DNA from: Flammeovirgaceae bacterium UBA2366
GTDB lineage: Bacteria; Bacteroidota; Bacteroidia; Cytophagales; Cyclobacteriaceae
Assembly (NCBI GenBank): GCA_002344065.1
Contig: DDTK01000002.1
Span: 62,001 to 126,000, forward strand
Length of the DNA stretch: 64,000 nucleotides
Reading direction: 5' to 3'
In this document: piece by piece, positions 34,169-42,792 of the stretch
How positions within the stretch are numbered: the stretch's first letter is position 1
Layout: each line of letters opens with the position of its first letter
Made by a program: the position numbers and the translations under genes
The notes under the pieces: model-generated
What the model saw: the letters and a program-made list of their open reading frames with translations, nothing else
Database searches by the model: none
What the model was told of the DNA's origin: nothing

Positions 34169-36967
34169 TTAAAACTTAAAGCCAAGTCCAACAGTGAAAA
34201 GCTGTCCGTTGCGTGTTCCGCGAACTACCTTATTAGTGCTCACATCCGACACATCATTATTAAGATCCGGATCTTCGCGCAACTCCCATTTAGCGTTGAG
34301 TAAATCGCTTATGCCAAAGCGTATTTCAAGATTTTTTCCAATAGTCTTGGCAATATTCAAATCAACAAGATGGCGGGGTACTTCCCACCAGGTAGGAAAT
34401 TGAGTATTACCAACAAAAGTGATTCGTTTGCCGAAAACATTGTATTGAAGATTAGCTTGCCATCCGCGATTGGCATCTTCAAAATAATATCCAACGTTAA
34501 CTATGTAAGGGGATTGACCTTGCATAGGTCTCTTTTGAAGTTCGAGGTCATCGGCCAAATCACTCACCTGAATTCGGTTATAAATTAATGAAGCATTAAA
34601 AACAATAAAGGAATTATTTAAGAAGATGCTGGCAGATGAGTAAGCAAGGGCTTTTCTAACTTCAACCTCAGCTCCTGCGGTGTAGGCTTCTTTGGCGTTT
34701 GTATAAAGTAATGCAGGATTGTCTGTTCCTGTGCGTATTACTGTTTCAATAGGATTTTTAAAGTACTTGCCAAATCCACCGATGGCAATAAACTCTGTTG
34801 GTGTGGGATAATATTCCCAGCGTAAATCAACATTGTGAATATCGGCTACTTTCAGGTTTTGATTTCCAACTATATCAATAGCATATTGGAAATCGTAATA
34901 GCTAAACTCCGCAAGTTCCCTGAATTCAGGACGATTCAATGTTTTGCTATACGCTAAACGAATAAGCGATGATGATGTGAGATTATAACTTGCATTAAGA
35001 AAGGGAAGCAAACTGGTTATCGGATTATCTACTGAGGTAGCGCCAACCCCAGGTGCAGATTTCAATTGCTGGCGGTTGTATTCAACACGCAAACCTGCTA
35101 CAACACGGATTTTATCAGAGAGTGGCATGTCGGCACTTAAATAACCTGCTGTTAGTAAGTTTTCAGCCGTATATGAATCTTGAGGGCGCTGACGTTCATC
35201 AATAAAATGTCCTCCATTGTAGGCTACATTAGCTGGATCAAAAATTCTGTCAAAAGGTTGTGAGGCAATGTCAGGATTGAATCCATCACGGGCAACATGG
35301 GCAATCGTGCGGGTTTGAAAGCTTCTGTCCTTAAGTTCAAGCCAATATCCTAGCTTTAACTGAAAGGGATCTTTTCCTGCAGGAGCATTAAAGGAATAAT
35401 CAAGATCAACCCGATTCGTTAAACTTGATTCATTCAAATCCTGGTAAAACCTGGCAGAGTTTACCGCACTCACACTGGAGTTAACATTTACAATAAACGG
35501 AACATCTTCTGCTGAGCCCTGCAATCTTCCGGTAACCAATCGTCTCCAATCAGGTTCATTGCGATTAATTGTAGTGTATCCTCCAAGCCATGTAATATTC
35601 AGCTTGCTGGGAATTAATTCGTGTTTACCTTCCAACTGCCCCATGTAAGATGATCTTCCTACATAACGGTATGAATAGTTCCTGAAATTTTGCTGACGAA
35701 AGTAATTGTCACCACTACGTATAATGGTTTCATTTGTTCCAATGTTATTGAACAGGTTTCGGAACTCGATTTTGTTCCTACTATTAAGGTTTAATGTCCA
35801 ATTGCTGAGTAATCCGACACGAACATTATTCGCTAACTGATCATCCATGTAATTGAAGAAATTCTCACTGCTGAAATCTTCTTCGTAGTTGTAATAGCGG
35901 TTAAAAGAAGCATCATTGTATTGATTGGTGTTGCTGTACGTTAAGCCATTAATGGTACTTAACTTCATACCTCCAAGTTTGAATGCCCTTCCAAAATTCA
36001 AATTGAACCGAATATCCGGTAACACATTTACATCCTCCAATCCCCAGGTGTTATTCCATTTTCTACTTTCAATTTCAATGAGGTTGGGATTGAATCCTAA
36101 TGCTCCATAATTGGCTGGTGCATTGTTAGGTAAACTTCTCGCACCCCCATCAAATCCTAACCATTCGGTTGATGAACGCTCCTGACTTTGACGGGTAGTA
36201 CCTGTAGTGCCTCTTCTGTACCCGATGGAAAGCGCACCATTAATGAACGGATCATTAACAACATTTTTAGTCGTAATCTGCACTACCGCACCTGCATAGT
36301 CACCGGGCAACCACGCTCCACCAGTTTTATAAACAAGAATCTGATCAATAAGACCACTCGGTAAAATGTCGAATGAAAAAGCACGGCTATCCGTTTCAGA
36401 GCTGGGTGCGAAAACACCATTCAAAACAACACTACTATAGCGTGAGCTTAAACCACGAACAACGATAAAACGATTTTCCTGAATGGTAATACCGGGCACT
36501 CTGCGCATTACCTGGGCAGCATCCCGATCCTGAGATTTAGAAATCTGCTCAGCTGAAATTCCAGACACCACCAACTTACTTTCTTTAATGGCTTTAAGAA
36601 GAGCGAAGTCATTGTTAATCTCACGTGTTCCGGTTACAATAACTTCCTCCAACTCCTGCGACTCTTCCTGCATGGCAACATTAATAGTGGAAATTTTATT
36701 GGCTTCAACAATTACATCAGGAATAACATGAGTTTTGTAGGTGATAAAAGAGACAACCAGGTTATATGTTCCTGGCTTAACGTTGCCAATGGAAAATTTA
36801 CCTTCAATGTCGGTTGGTGCTCCAATCTGAGTTCCTTGAATAGAAACGTTGGCACCAATTATTTCCTCACCTGTTTTGGCGTCAGTAATTTTTCCGCTTA
36901 TCGATCCCGTTTGAGCAAACGTGAAGGAACAAAGCAGGGTGAATAAAGCCAGGTACAGATTACGCAT
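34169..36967 (-). CDS. TonB-dependent receptor with carboxypeptidase-like N-domain
   Basis: Start set at the ATG at 36967 (signal peptide MRNLYLALFTLLCSFTFAQ); the frame runs back to 37021 across the promoter, and the extra 18 residues are not a signal sequence. About 932 residues: an N-terminal carboxypeptidase regulatory-like domain (GSISGKITDAKTGEEIIGANVSIQG), the plug (SAEQISKSQDRDAAQVMRRVPGI ... RGLSSRYSSVVLNG) and a 22-strand barrel ending with LFTVGLGFKF. It imports a scarce substrate, driven by TonB. Adjacent lipoprotein and promoter boxes suggest phosphorus-related uptake, an inference. Confidence 0.9.
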   Translation of the reverse strand: MRNLYLALFTLLCSFTFAQTGSISGKITDAKTGEEIIGANVSIQGTQIGAPTDIEGKFSIGNVKPGTYNLVVSFITYKTHVIPDVIVEANKISTINVAMQEESQELEEVIVTGTREINNDFALLKAIKESKLVVSGISAEQISKSQDRDAAQVMRRVPGITIQENRFIVVRGLSSRYSSVVLNGVFAPSSETDSRAFSFDILPSGLIDQILVYKTGGAWLPGDYAGAVVQITTKNVVNDPFINGALSIGYRRGTTGTTRQSQERSSTEWLGFDGGARSLPNNAPANYGALGFNPNLIEIESRKWNNTWGLEDVNVLPDIRFNLNFGRAFKLGGMKLSTINGLTYSNTNQYNDASFNRYYNYEEDFSSENFFNYMDDQLANNVRVGLLSNWTLNLNSRNKIEFRNLFNNIGTNETIIRSGDNYFRQQNFRNYSYRYVGRSSYMGQLEGKHELIPSKLNITWLGGYTTINRNEPDWRRLVTGRLQGSAEDVPFIVNVNSSVSAVNSARFYQDLNESSLTNRVDLDYSFNAPAGKDPFQLKLGYWLELKDRSFQTRTIAHVARDGFNPDIASQPFDRIFDPANVAYNGGHFIDERQRPQDSYTAENLLTAGYLSADMPLSDKIRVVAGLRVEYNRQQLKSAPGVGATSVDNPITSLLPFLNASYNLTSSSLIRLAYSKTLNRPEFRELAEFSYYDFQYAIDIVGNQNLKVADIHNVDLRWEYYPTPTEFIAIGGFGKYFKNPIETVIRTGTDNPALLYTNAKEAYTAGAEVEVRKALAYSSASIFLNNSFIVFNASLIYNRIQVSDLADDLELQKRPMQGQSPYIVNVGYYFEDANRGWQANLQYNVFGKRITFVGNTQFPTWWEVPRHLVDLNIAKTIGKNLEIRFGISDLLNAKWELREDPDLNNDVSDVSTNKVVRGTRNGQLFTVGLGFKF

Positions 36968-36982
36968 AACTAAAATTTTATG

Positions 36983-37038
36983 CAAAGGTGGGGCTGTACT
37001 ATTACCCCATCGGCAAGGCATTGTTACGAAATTGTTAA
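36983..37038 (-). promoter_or_regulatory. Promoter with 11-bp-spaced TAACA-type boxes (TonB receptor)
   Basis: Reading the minus strand: TTAACA (37033-37038), GTAACA (37022-37027), then weaker TTGCCG (37011-37016) and GTAATA (37000-37005), all 11 bases apart, followed by a -7-like CACCTTTG ending at 36983. The distances from the boxes to the TTTG are within one base of those at the lipoprotein promoter. Confidence 0.65.
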
Positions 37039-37076
37039 GGGCTTAAAAAGACCTTAAATGCCTGGTTATCAGAGTC

Positions 37077-37092
37077 ATCGTAATATTACGAT
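37077..37092. promoter_or_regulatory. 16-bp palindrome identical to the ACR3 operator core
   Basis: ATCGTAATATTACGAT, a perfect palindrome, the same 16 bases as inside the 22-bp palindrome at 28691-28712. Here it is 110 bases upstream of the TonB receptor start, beyond the TAACA boxes, and downstream of moxR, so it most plausibly belongs to the receptor promoter region. Confidence 0.7.
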
Positions 37093-37167
37093 TAAAAGAC
37101 GGGCTAACACCTGTTAATAGACTATTATGCAGTTTAAAAAATCCTTATGGTAATGTTAAGCCGTAGA

Positions 37168-38157
37168 TTATTTGCTGATGGGCACCTTGTTCAAAATAGC
37201 CTTGATGATATCGCTGGTTTTAACATTATCTGCTTCGGCTTCATAATTAAGAATAATACGGTGGTTCATCACGTCTAACGCCACTTCTTTGATGTCTTCC
37301 GGAAGCACATAATCACGCCCCTCCATATACGCTGTGGCCTTGGCTGCCAGGTTTAAATTAATGCTGGCGCGAGGGGAAGCACCAAATTGAATATACGGTG
37401 CCTGCTCGTTTAGTTTATAGTCTAGCGGTTTACGGGTAGCAAATACCAATTCAATAATATAGCGCTCCAACGATTCGGAAATTTTTACTTTGTTGATCTG
37501 GTCGCGGATGTCGTAGATGTCTTCCTTGGTGAGCAACGCGTTTACCGTAAAGTCAAACCGCATATTGGATATTCTGCGCATCACCTCAAGCTCCTGATCT
37601 TTACTGGGGTAATCCACAAAAACTTTCATCATAAAGCGATCCACCTGGGCCTCCGGTAATGGGTAGGTTCCTTCCTGATCAACCGGGTTTTGTGTAGCCA
37701 ATACCAAAAAGGGTTTGTCGAGTGTAAAGGTTGTTTCACCGATCGTTACCTGCTTTTCCTGCATGGCTTCCAGTAAAGCGGATTGAACTTTGGCAGGCGA
37801 ACGGTTTATTTCATCGGCCAGAATAAGGTTGGCGAAAATAGGGCCTTTCTTTACTTCAAACTTTCCTTCTTTTTGGTTGTAGATCATCGTTCCCACCAAA
37901 TCGGCAGGAAGCAAATCGGGTGTAAATTGAATGCGTTGAAAATCCAGGTGAAGTACTTTAGCAAGGGTACTAACGGTTAACGTTTTGGCTAAGCCCGGTA
38001 CGCCTTCTAATAAAATATGACCATTGGTGAATAACCCGATAAGCAGGCGGTTTACCATATACTGTTGCCCCACTACCACCTTACCCACCTCAGCCATTAC
38101 CTGGCTGATTTTTGCCTTGTGCAGATCTTGTTTTTCAGCAATCACAGCTTCCATCAC
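37168..38157 (-). CDS. MoxR family AAA+ ATPase
   Basis: A 329-residue cytosolic AAA+ protein. Walker A is EGVPGLAKTLT (about residue 54), Walker B with following motif is LADEINRSPAKVQSALLEAMQEKQVT, and YPLPEAQVDRFMMKV is the sensor/arginine-finger region. MoxR proteins act as chaperones for metal-cofactor or VWA-domain proteins; no VWA gene is next to it here, as upstream and downstream genes are unrelated. Its promoter area has a GCGCTA-AAG-TAGCGC palindrome (38181-38195). Confidence 0.92.
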   Translation of the reverse strand: MMEAVIAEKQDLHKAKISQVMAEVGKVVVGQQYMVNRLLIGLFTNGHILLEGVPGLAKTLTVSTLAKVLHLDFQRIQFTPDLLPADLVGTMIYNQKEGKFEVKKGPIFANLILADEINRSPAKVQSALLEAMQEKQVTIGETTFTLDKPFLVLATQNPVDQEGTYPLPEAQVDRFMMKVFVDYPSKDQELEVMRRISNMRFDFTVNALLTKEDIYDIRDQINKVKISESLERYIIELVFATRKPLDYKLNEQAPYIQFGASPRASINLNLAAKATAYMEGRDYVLPEDIKEVALDVMNHRIILNYEAEADNVKTSDIIKAILNKVPISK

Positions 38158-38180
38158 AACTCGATTTGATTAAAATTAAA

Positions 38181-38195
38181 GCGCTAAAGTAGCGC
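38181..38195. promoter_or_regulatory. GCGCTA/TAGCGC palindrome at the moxR promoter
   Basis: GCGCTA and TAGCGC around AAG, 24 bases upstream of the moxR ATG. On the minus strand it contains TACTTTAG, close to the -7 consensus, so a protein binding here would cover the promoter. Confidence 0.45.
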
Positions 38196-38257
38196 AATTC
38201 TAATGATTTAGGCTAAAAAAGTGATAACCGCGCATTTGCTTCGCCCAGCGGAAAACT

Positions 38258-38515
38258 CTATTTCTTAAACGTCAGCTTAAAATAAATAAGCAGCAGGCTA
38301 AGTACACAGATAATGCCATTGCAAATAATAACAGGCCAAAGCGTAAGCCCAAAACCGTAAATCAACCATACAATGGTGCTGGAGAATACAATCAGCATCA
38401 TAGCCAGGCTCAGATCGCCTACGCTTTTAGATTGCCAGGCTTTGTAAACCTGGGGCATAAAGGTGATGGAGCTTAAGAAGGCACCTGTGTGCCCAACGAT
38501 TTCAATGGTTGTCAT
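38258..38515 (-). CDS. SemiSWEET family sugar transporter
   Basis: Start taken at the ATG at 38515 (MTTIEIVGHTGAFLSS) because the family begins there; an in-frame extension to 38557 would run into the divergent phosphatase gene. The 85-residue product has three membrane helices and the PQ-loop motif in TFMPQVYKAWQSKSVGDLS, the arrangement of a dimeric SemiSWEET that moves sugars across the inner membrane. Start-to-start distance to the divergent gene is only 35 bases. Confidence 0.88.
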   Translation of the reverse strand: MTTIEIVGHTGAFLSSITFMPQVYKAWQSKSVGDLSLAMMLIVFSSTIVWLIYGFGLTLWPVIICNGIICVLSLLLIYFKLTFKK

Positions 38516-38550
38516 GTTATCTTGGTTCGATATGGCACGAAGGTAAAATA

Positions 38551-39237
38551 ATGTCAAGGACTTTTGTAATCGGAGATATCCACGGTGCGCATCGGGCGCT
38601 TGTTCAATGCCTGCAACGAGCAGGTTTTGATTATGAAAAAGATCACCTCATTTCTTTGGGGGATGTGTGCGATGGCTGGCCGGAAACTAAACACGCTATC
38701 GATGAATTGATGCGCATTAAAAACCTCACCTACATTTTTGGCAACCACGACTTCTGGACACTGGAGTGGATGCGCTACGGCCATGCCGATGAAGTATGGT
38801 GGGAGCAAGGTGGCGAAGCAACCGTGAATTCTTTTAAGGGTATAGGTTTTGAAAAGCACCAGGCTTTTCTGGAAGGTGCATTACCCTACCACATACTGGA
38901 TAACAAACTGTTTGTTCATGCAGGCATCAATCCGTTATGGCCTATTCAACAGCAAACCCTACAGATTTTTTTGTGGGACAGAAAACTTTCAAAGATTGCG
39001 CTTGACGCTTATTATAGCGGTACTTACAGCAAGCATACCGAATACGATGAAGTCTACCTTGGGCATACACCGGTACCGTTTCAAAAACCTATTCAATCGG
39101 GTGAAGTATGGCTGATGGACACGGGGGCGGGTTGGTCGGGAGTACTTTCTATGATGGACATACATACCAAAGAGATATTCACCAGCGATCCGGTTCCTTC
39201 TCTTTACCCAGGTGTTGAGGGGCGTAAAAGAAAATAG
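38551..39237 (+). CDS. Metallophosphoesterase (serine/threonine phosphatase-like)
   Basis: A 228-residue calcineurin-fold phosphoesterase. Metal-binding motifs: IGDIHGAHRAL (D and H), LGDVCDGWPET, GNHDFW, then AGIN and LGHTPVPF. Start chosen at 38551 (MSRTFVIGDIHG); the frame extends to 38509 but would overlap the SemiSWEET gene. It probably dephosphorylates small phosphoesters or proteins in the cytosol. Confidence 0.88.
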   Translation: MSRTFVIGDIHGAHRALVQCLQRAGFDYEKDHLISLGDVCDGWPETKHAIDELMRIKNLTYIFGNHDFWTLEWMRYGHADEVWWEQGGEATVNSFKGIGFEKHQAFLEGALPYHILDNKLFVHAGINPLWPIQQQTLQIFLWDRKLSKIALDAYYSGTYSKHTEYDEVYLGHTPVPFQKPIQSGEVWLMDTGAGWSGVLSMMDIHTKEIFTSDPVPSLYPGVEGRKRK

Positions 39238-39240
39238 ATT

Positions 39241-40621
39241 TTAATAAACCAGTATTTCACAATCACGCGGATTCATCAAATAGGAGTTAATCAGATTTTG
39301 TACAGTGGATGTCTCTGCTCCGGTACGAACATAGTTTCGAGCATCATCAAAATGCTGTAACGAGATATCTTTGCTCACAAAACCATAGCCTAAAAAGTTA
39401 CCCTGCTCAACGAGCACCACGGAGTTCTCCCTGGCACTTCTTCCCTTTCCGATAATCGCCACCGATTCGCCCGGCTCGCGAAAAGATTGAATAGCTTTTA
39501 CCGCACGCTTATTATATTTCTTTACTGACTCAACACCCATGCACGCTCCCTTGCAGTCACCAATCTGGTATTGAAAACACAACCCCTTCGATAATTGTAA
39601 TCCGCTTAGTTTCGGGCACAAATCATACGCTCTAACTTTCTCCCACAAAAAATTCCATGCATCGCCCTTAGTGTTAAAACGTATCAGTGGATGTGATCCG
39701 CGCTTAACCTGATTGACTGAAAAGCGTACATAACCTGTGCGATCTTCATAGCTGTAAATCCCCCATTCCTCCACACGAAATTTTTGGGCCATGTTATACT
39801 TCGGCCAAAGCCTGCGAATCTCCTGCGATTCCATAATCAAGGCAATGAGTTCATTACCGGTTAGCTCATACGTGATGTGATGAATTTCATTTCTGATTTT
39901 TGAACGGTTCCACTCGCGGGCATCACCGGTAAAGTGCCCGGCTATTCGTTTTTTAATATTATTTGCTTTACCCACATAGATTACATGACTGCGCGCATTC
40001 AAAAAATAATATACGCCAGGTTTTGCCGGAAGTCGGTCAAACTCCTCTTTGGGTAGATTAGGAGGTAAGATTGTTTCCCCAGAATTTCGTTTAAGCGACC
40101 TGCTGATATAACCGTCTTTATCGCGGTTTAGCAGCTTGGAAAAAATAATAGCGGTAGCCTCTGCATCACCTCCTGCACGATGCCGGTTCTTGATCTGTAC
40201 CCCCAGACTTTGCGCCAGGCTCCCCAAACTGTACGAGCGCAAACCAGGAATTATTTTTCTACTCAATCTGACCGTGCATAGTTTTTTTGCTTGCCAACTC
40301 AGACCAGCCATCTCAAACTCCTTCTTCAAAAAAAGAATAATCGAAGTGCGCATTATGGGCTACAAAAATTCTATCCTCCAGTAAACGCAATATGGATTCA
40401 GCAACCTCCTCAAACGGTGGTGCCCCGGCTACCATCTCGGTTGTAATGCCAGTAAGCCCGGTGATGTATTGCGGAATTTTTCTTCCCGGGTTCACCAGTG
40501 TGTAAAAATGATCGGTTACTTCAATACCGTTATGATGGTAAATGGCAATTTCCGTAATGCGATGGTTATCCGCGTAGCCCCCGGTCGTCTCGATATCAAC
40601 AATGGCATACATAACCAGCAA
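39241..40621 (-). pseudogene. Exonuclease (DEDDh) plus GIY-YIG protein, split by a frameshift
   Basis: Two overlapping minus-strand frames make one recognisable protein of about 458 residues. The first (40621-40313) gives MYAIVDIETTGG (Exo I) and FVAHNAHFDYSF (Exo II), then stops; the second (to 39241) continues FLKKEFEMAGLSW, IKNRHRAGGDAEAT (Exo III, intact) and a GIY-YIG domain (KPGVYYFLNARSHVIYVGKANNIKKRI) as in UvrC/Cho-type nucleases. The break is at seven T on the minus strand (40328-40334); six would keep the frame. Reads as damage, sequencing error, or slippage; the catalytic residues survive on both sides. Confidence 0.75.
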
Positions 40622-40677
40622 GTTAGTATTTGAGATTCCGATTGAAAAACAGATATTGAAAGATTAATAAAAAAGCT

Positions 40678-41025
40678 ATGAACGGTGTTATTCGTTTTTT
40701 ACTAAGTGGTCTGGCGGTATTGCTTACGGCTTATCTGTTGCCGGGTGTTCATGTTGAACATTACGGATATGCTTTATTGGTGGCGTTAGTGCTCTCTATA
40801 GTTAATGCGTTGCTGAAGCCTATACTGGTAGTGCTCACGATTCCCATCACGTTTGTTACGTTTGGGCTGTTTTTGTTAGTCATCAATGCATTATTGATTT
40901 TACTGGTGGATTGGATGATCGATAGTTTCTACGTTGACGGATTTTGGTGGGCACTAGCCTTCAGTTTAATCTTGTCGCTGTTTAACAGTTTGTTCAATGA
41001 TCTTCTAAAAGATCGCGCACGATAA
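40678..41025 (+). CDS. Phage-holin-like (PF04020) membrane protein
   Basis: A 115-residue inner-membrane protein with four hydrophobic segments (MNGVIRFLLSGLAVLLTAYLLPGVHV ... FNSLFNDLLKDRAR). This is the MVSAIL-like family called phage holin family 4 in databases; the name is carried by similarity only, since these genes are found alone in chromosomes, as here. No phage genes adjoin. Confidence 0.85.
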   Translation: MNGVIRFLLSGLAVLLTAYLLPGVHVEHYGYALLVALVLSIVNALLKPILVVLTIPITFVTFGLFLLVINALLILLVDWMIDSFYVDGFWWALAFSLILSLFNSLFNDLLKDRAR

Positions 41026-41043
41026 AATTGACTTGACTGCGCC

Positions 41044-41463
41044 TTAATTGGTGCTTTTCCCAATGGCTAATTTCCCGCCCAGGTAGCCCATGGGAAAATA
41101 GGCACCGCCTAAATCCAGTATGGTAAACCACAGTGGCGATGGAAGCATAAACACATTGATGGTTCCGCCAACTAAAAAAAAACAGCCTATTACTAGTGCA
41201 AAGGTTACGCGATGCGTGGCCGCGATTTTAGCAGCAACAAATGCCCCTACCAATGTACCCAGTGCATGAGCCAAGAATGGAAACAAAAAATGCCTGGGTT
41301 CAAATAAATGAATGGAGTCCTTCAATCCCTGCAGGGTGGTAACATCTGCTCCGGCAGGTGGGGCGATAATGGATCCGCTAATCGTGATAATTCCCATGTT
41401 TACAAAACTGCCTGCTACAATTCCGGCAACAACAGCAATTATGTTTCTGAGGATTGGATTCAT
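41044..41463 (-). CDS. Hypothetical membrane protein
   Basis: A 139-residue protein with four predicted membrane segments (NIIAVVAGIVAGSFVNMGIITISG; FPFLAHALGTLVGAFVAAKIAA; TFALVIGCFFLVGGTINVF; LDLGGAYFPMGYLGGKLA). Glycine-rich helices resemble small permease-like or DUF families but I do not recognise a named one. Convergent with the holin-like gene. Confidence 0.75.
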   Translation of the reverse strand: MNPILRNIIAVVAGIVAGSFVNMGIITISGSIIAPPAGADVTTLQGLKDSIHLFEPRHFLFPFLAHALGTLVGAFVAAKIAATHRVTFALVIGCFFLVGGTINVFMLPSPLWFTILDLGGAYFPMGYLGGKLAIGKSTN

Positions 41464-41491
41464 ACTGATTTTGGTTTTGTCTTTTGAGAAT

Positions 41492-42415
41492 TTACTTCGC
41501 AGGAAAATGAACTTCGGTGATTAAGTCATGGTCTGGAACCTCACCCGGTAAATTCACATAAGTTTCAAACGGATCAATTCCCTTCCTGTATTTATACTCC
41601 TTTGCGCGCTGCATGGAGTAATGTGTGCTATATGCATTTCCCAAAAATCTATATGGGCCAGTATGAACGATGGTGTTCACTTTAGATGATGGAATTTTAC
41701 CAGTAACAAAACCTGCAGGCAGCTCAACTGGTATTTCTTTCACCGGAAGCGCAGCGGTATACACAATCTGGTCATTTACAACATCCCATTTGTGGTAAAT
41801 AGAAAAAGCTCTTCCAGCCATTATACCTGAATGACTTTCAGCCCATGAAAACAGTTTAGTAAAATCTTCTTCCATTTTTGTGCCTAATTTTTGCATCGTG
41901 CATAATGTTTTTATTCCTATGTAAGTACATCCTTCATACTGGCTGGTTCCTTTGAAGTTAAGTGAGGATGGGACTTTCCCAGCTTCAACATAATCTTTAA
42001 GCATCATTAACCCGCGTGTGTAATCCATACCAATATAAGCCGTCATCATTTTCTTCATCCAAAACATGAAGAAGGGAAGTTTACTGTCCATATACCACGC
42101 TACTTCAGTGGCATCTCCTTTAGTATTCAATTCAAACCAAACAGGTGAACTGGACTTCCATGGCTTTAAAAAGGTAACAACAAGATCCAAACGTTTAGGT
42201 GACGTTTCAGAAACCACTTTCATCTCCCCACTTCCGGTGCGGTTGCCTTCCCAACTATAAAATTTTCCATCCGGTTGTATTCTCACGATGGCATTGGGCT
42301 CCATCACCAGCCATGGCGACCAGACAGGCCAATGGTGAAAGTCGCTAAGGATTTTAAAAATTTTTTCGGCTGACGCCTGAATGGTAATGGATTTAGAGAC
42401 GTGTATGGCGGGCAT
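41492..42415 (-). CDS. SRPBCC (polyketide cyclase-like) plus GyrI-like effector-binding protein
   Basis: A 307-residue two-domain protein. The first half (1 to about 150) is an SRPBCC/START-like domain: SKSITIQASAEKIFKILSDFHHWPVWSPW, then TFLKPWKSSSPVWFEL. The second half (about 155-307) resembles the GyrI-like/AraC effector-binding domain (AFSIYHKWDVVNDQIVYTAALPV and VNTIVHTGPYRFLGNAYSTHY). This combination is common in Bacteroidota; both halves form small-ligand cavities, the ligand unknown. Confidence 0.85.
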   Translation of the reverse strand: MPAIHVSKSITIQASAEKIFKILSDFHHWPVWSPWLVMEPNAIVRIQPDGKFYSWEGNRTGSGEMKVVSETSPKRLDLVVTFLKPWKSSSPVWFELNTKGDATEVAWYMDSKLPFFMFWMKKMMTAYIGMDYTRGLMMLKDYVEAGKVPSSLNFKGTSQYEGCTYIGIKTLCTMQKLGTKMEEDFTKLFSWAESHSGIMAGRAFSIYHKWDVVNDQIVYTAALPVKEIPVELPAGFVTGKIPSSKVNTIVHTGPYRFLGNAYSTHYSMQRAKEYKYRKGIDPFETYVNLPGEVPDHDLITEVHFPAK

Positions 42416-42503
42416 TGCGGTGGGATTAAGGGAACCGAAGTTACGAAATGTTTACTTCGATGTAATCAAGAATTATCCCGTAAAAAAACCCAGCTTGAAA
42501 AGA

Positions 42504-42554
42504 GTACCCGGGGCGGGAGTTGAACCTGCTTGCGGCAGGCAGGCCCGCACAGCT
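42504..42554 (-). repeat. Second copy of tRNA-Leu 3' end, with 19-bp insertion
   Basis: On the minus strand the last 32 bases of the tRNA-Leu (AGCTGTGCGGG ... CCGGGTAC) recur, interrupted by 19 bases at 42526-42544 that form a small hairpin (CCTGC/GCAGG). It bounds the GIY-YIG gene on its 3' side; the intact tRNA-Leu end bounds the 5' side. CTTGAAAAG/CTTTTCAAG arms (42493 and 42564) flank this copy. Confidence 0.85.
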
Positions 42555-42556
42555 CA

Positions 42557-42790
42557 TTATAAACTTTTCAAGTAATCCTTACCTTGGCCGGACTTTAGAA
42601 ATTTCTCTCGCCCCCGGGCTGAAGCTCTGTCTGGGAATTCTTCTGAAAGAATAAGTTGGAATGGAGTGTAGGGTCTTGTTGTTCGCTCATACCCCTTATT
42701 GTGGCGATCTATTCGGGATTGAAGATCAGATGTTAGGCCAACGTAAATGTAATTTCTTGATACACTTTTCAATGCGTATACGAAAAACAT
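42557..42790 (-). CDS. Small GIY-YIG nuclease, inserted at tRNA-Leu
   Basis: A 77-residue free-standing GIY-YIG domain: FFVYALKSVSRNYIYVGLT (strand-separated VYA and IYVG), SDLQSRIDRHNKGYE with the catalytic arginine and histidine, and ARGREKFLKSGQGKDYLKSL with the metal-binding glutamate. The start is the ATG at 42790; the frame runs upstream into the tRNA, giving antisense-like residues that are not protein. Only two bases lie between tRNA-Leu and the ATG, so there is no room for promoter or ribosome binding site. Expression must come from the tRNA transcript. Confidence 0.85.
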   Translation of the reverse strand: MFFVYALKSVSRNYIYVGLTSDLQSRIDRHNKGYERTTRPYTPFQLILSEEFPDRASARGREKFLKSGQGKDYLKSL

Positions 42791-42792
42791 AG

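Noticed and set aside
36968..37021. N-terminal extension of the TonB receptor
   Set aside because: The extra residues run through the promoter boxes and do not form a signal peptide.
40678..41025. Holin-like gene as a sign of a prophage
   Set aside because: No other phage genes within the window; family is widespread as lone chromosomal genes.
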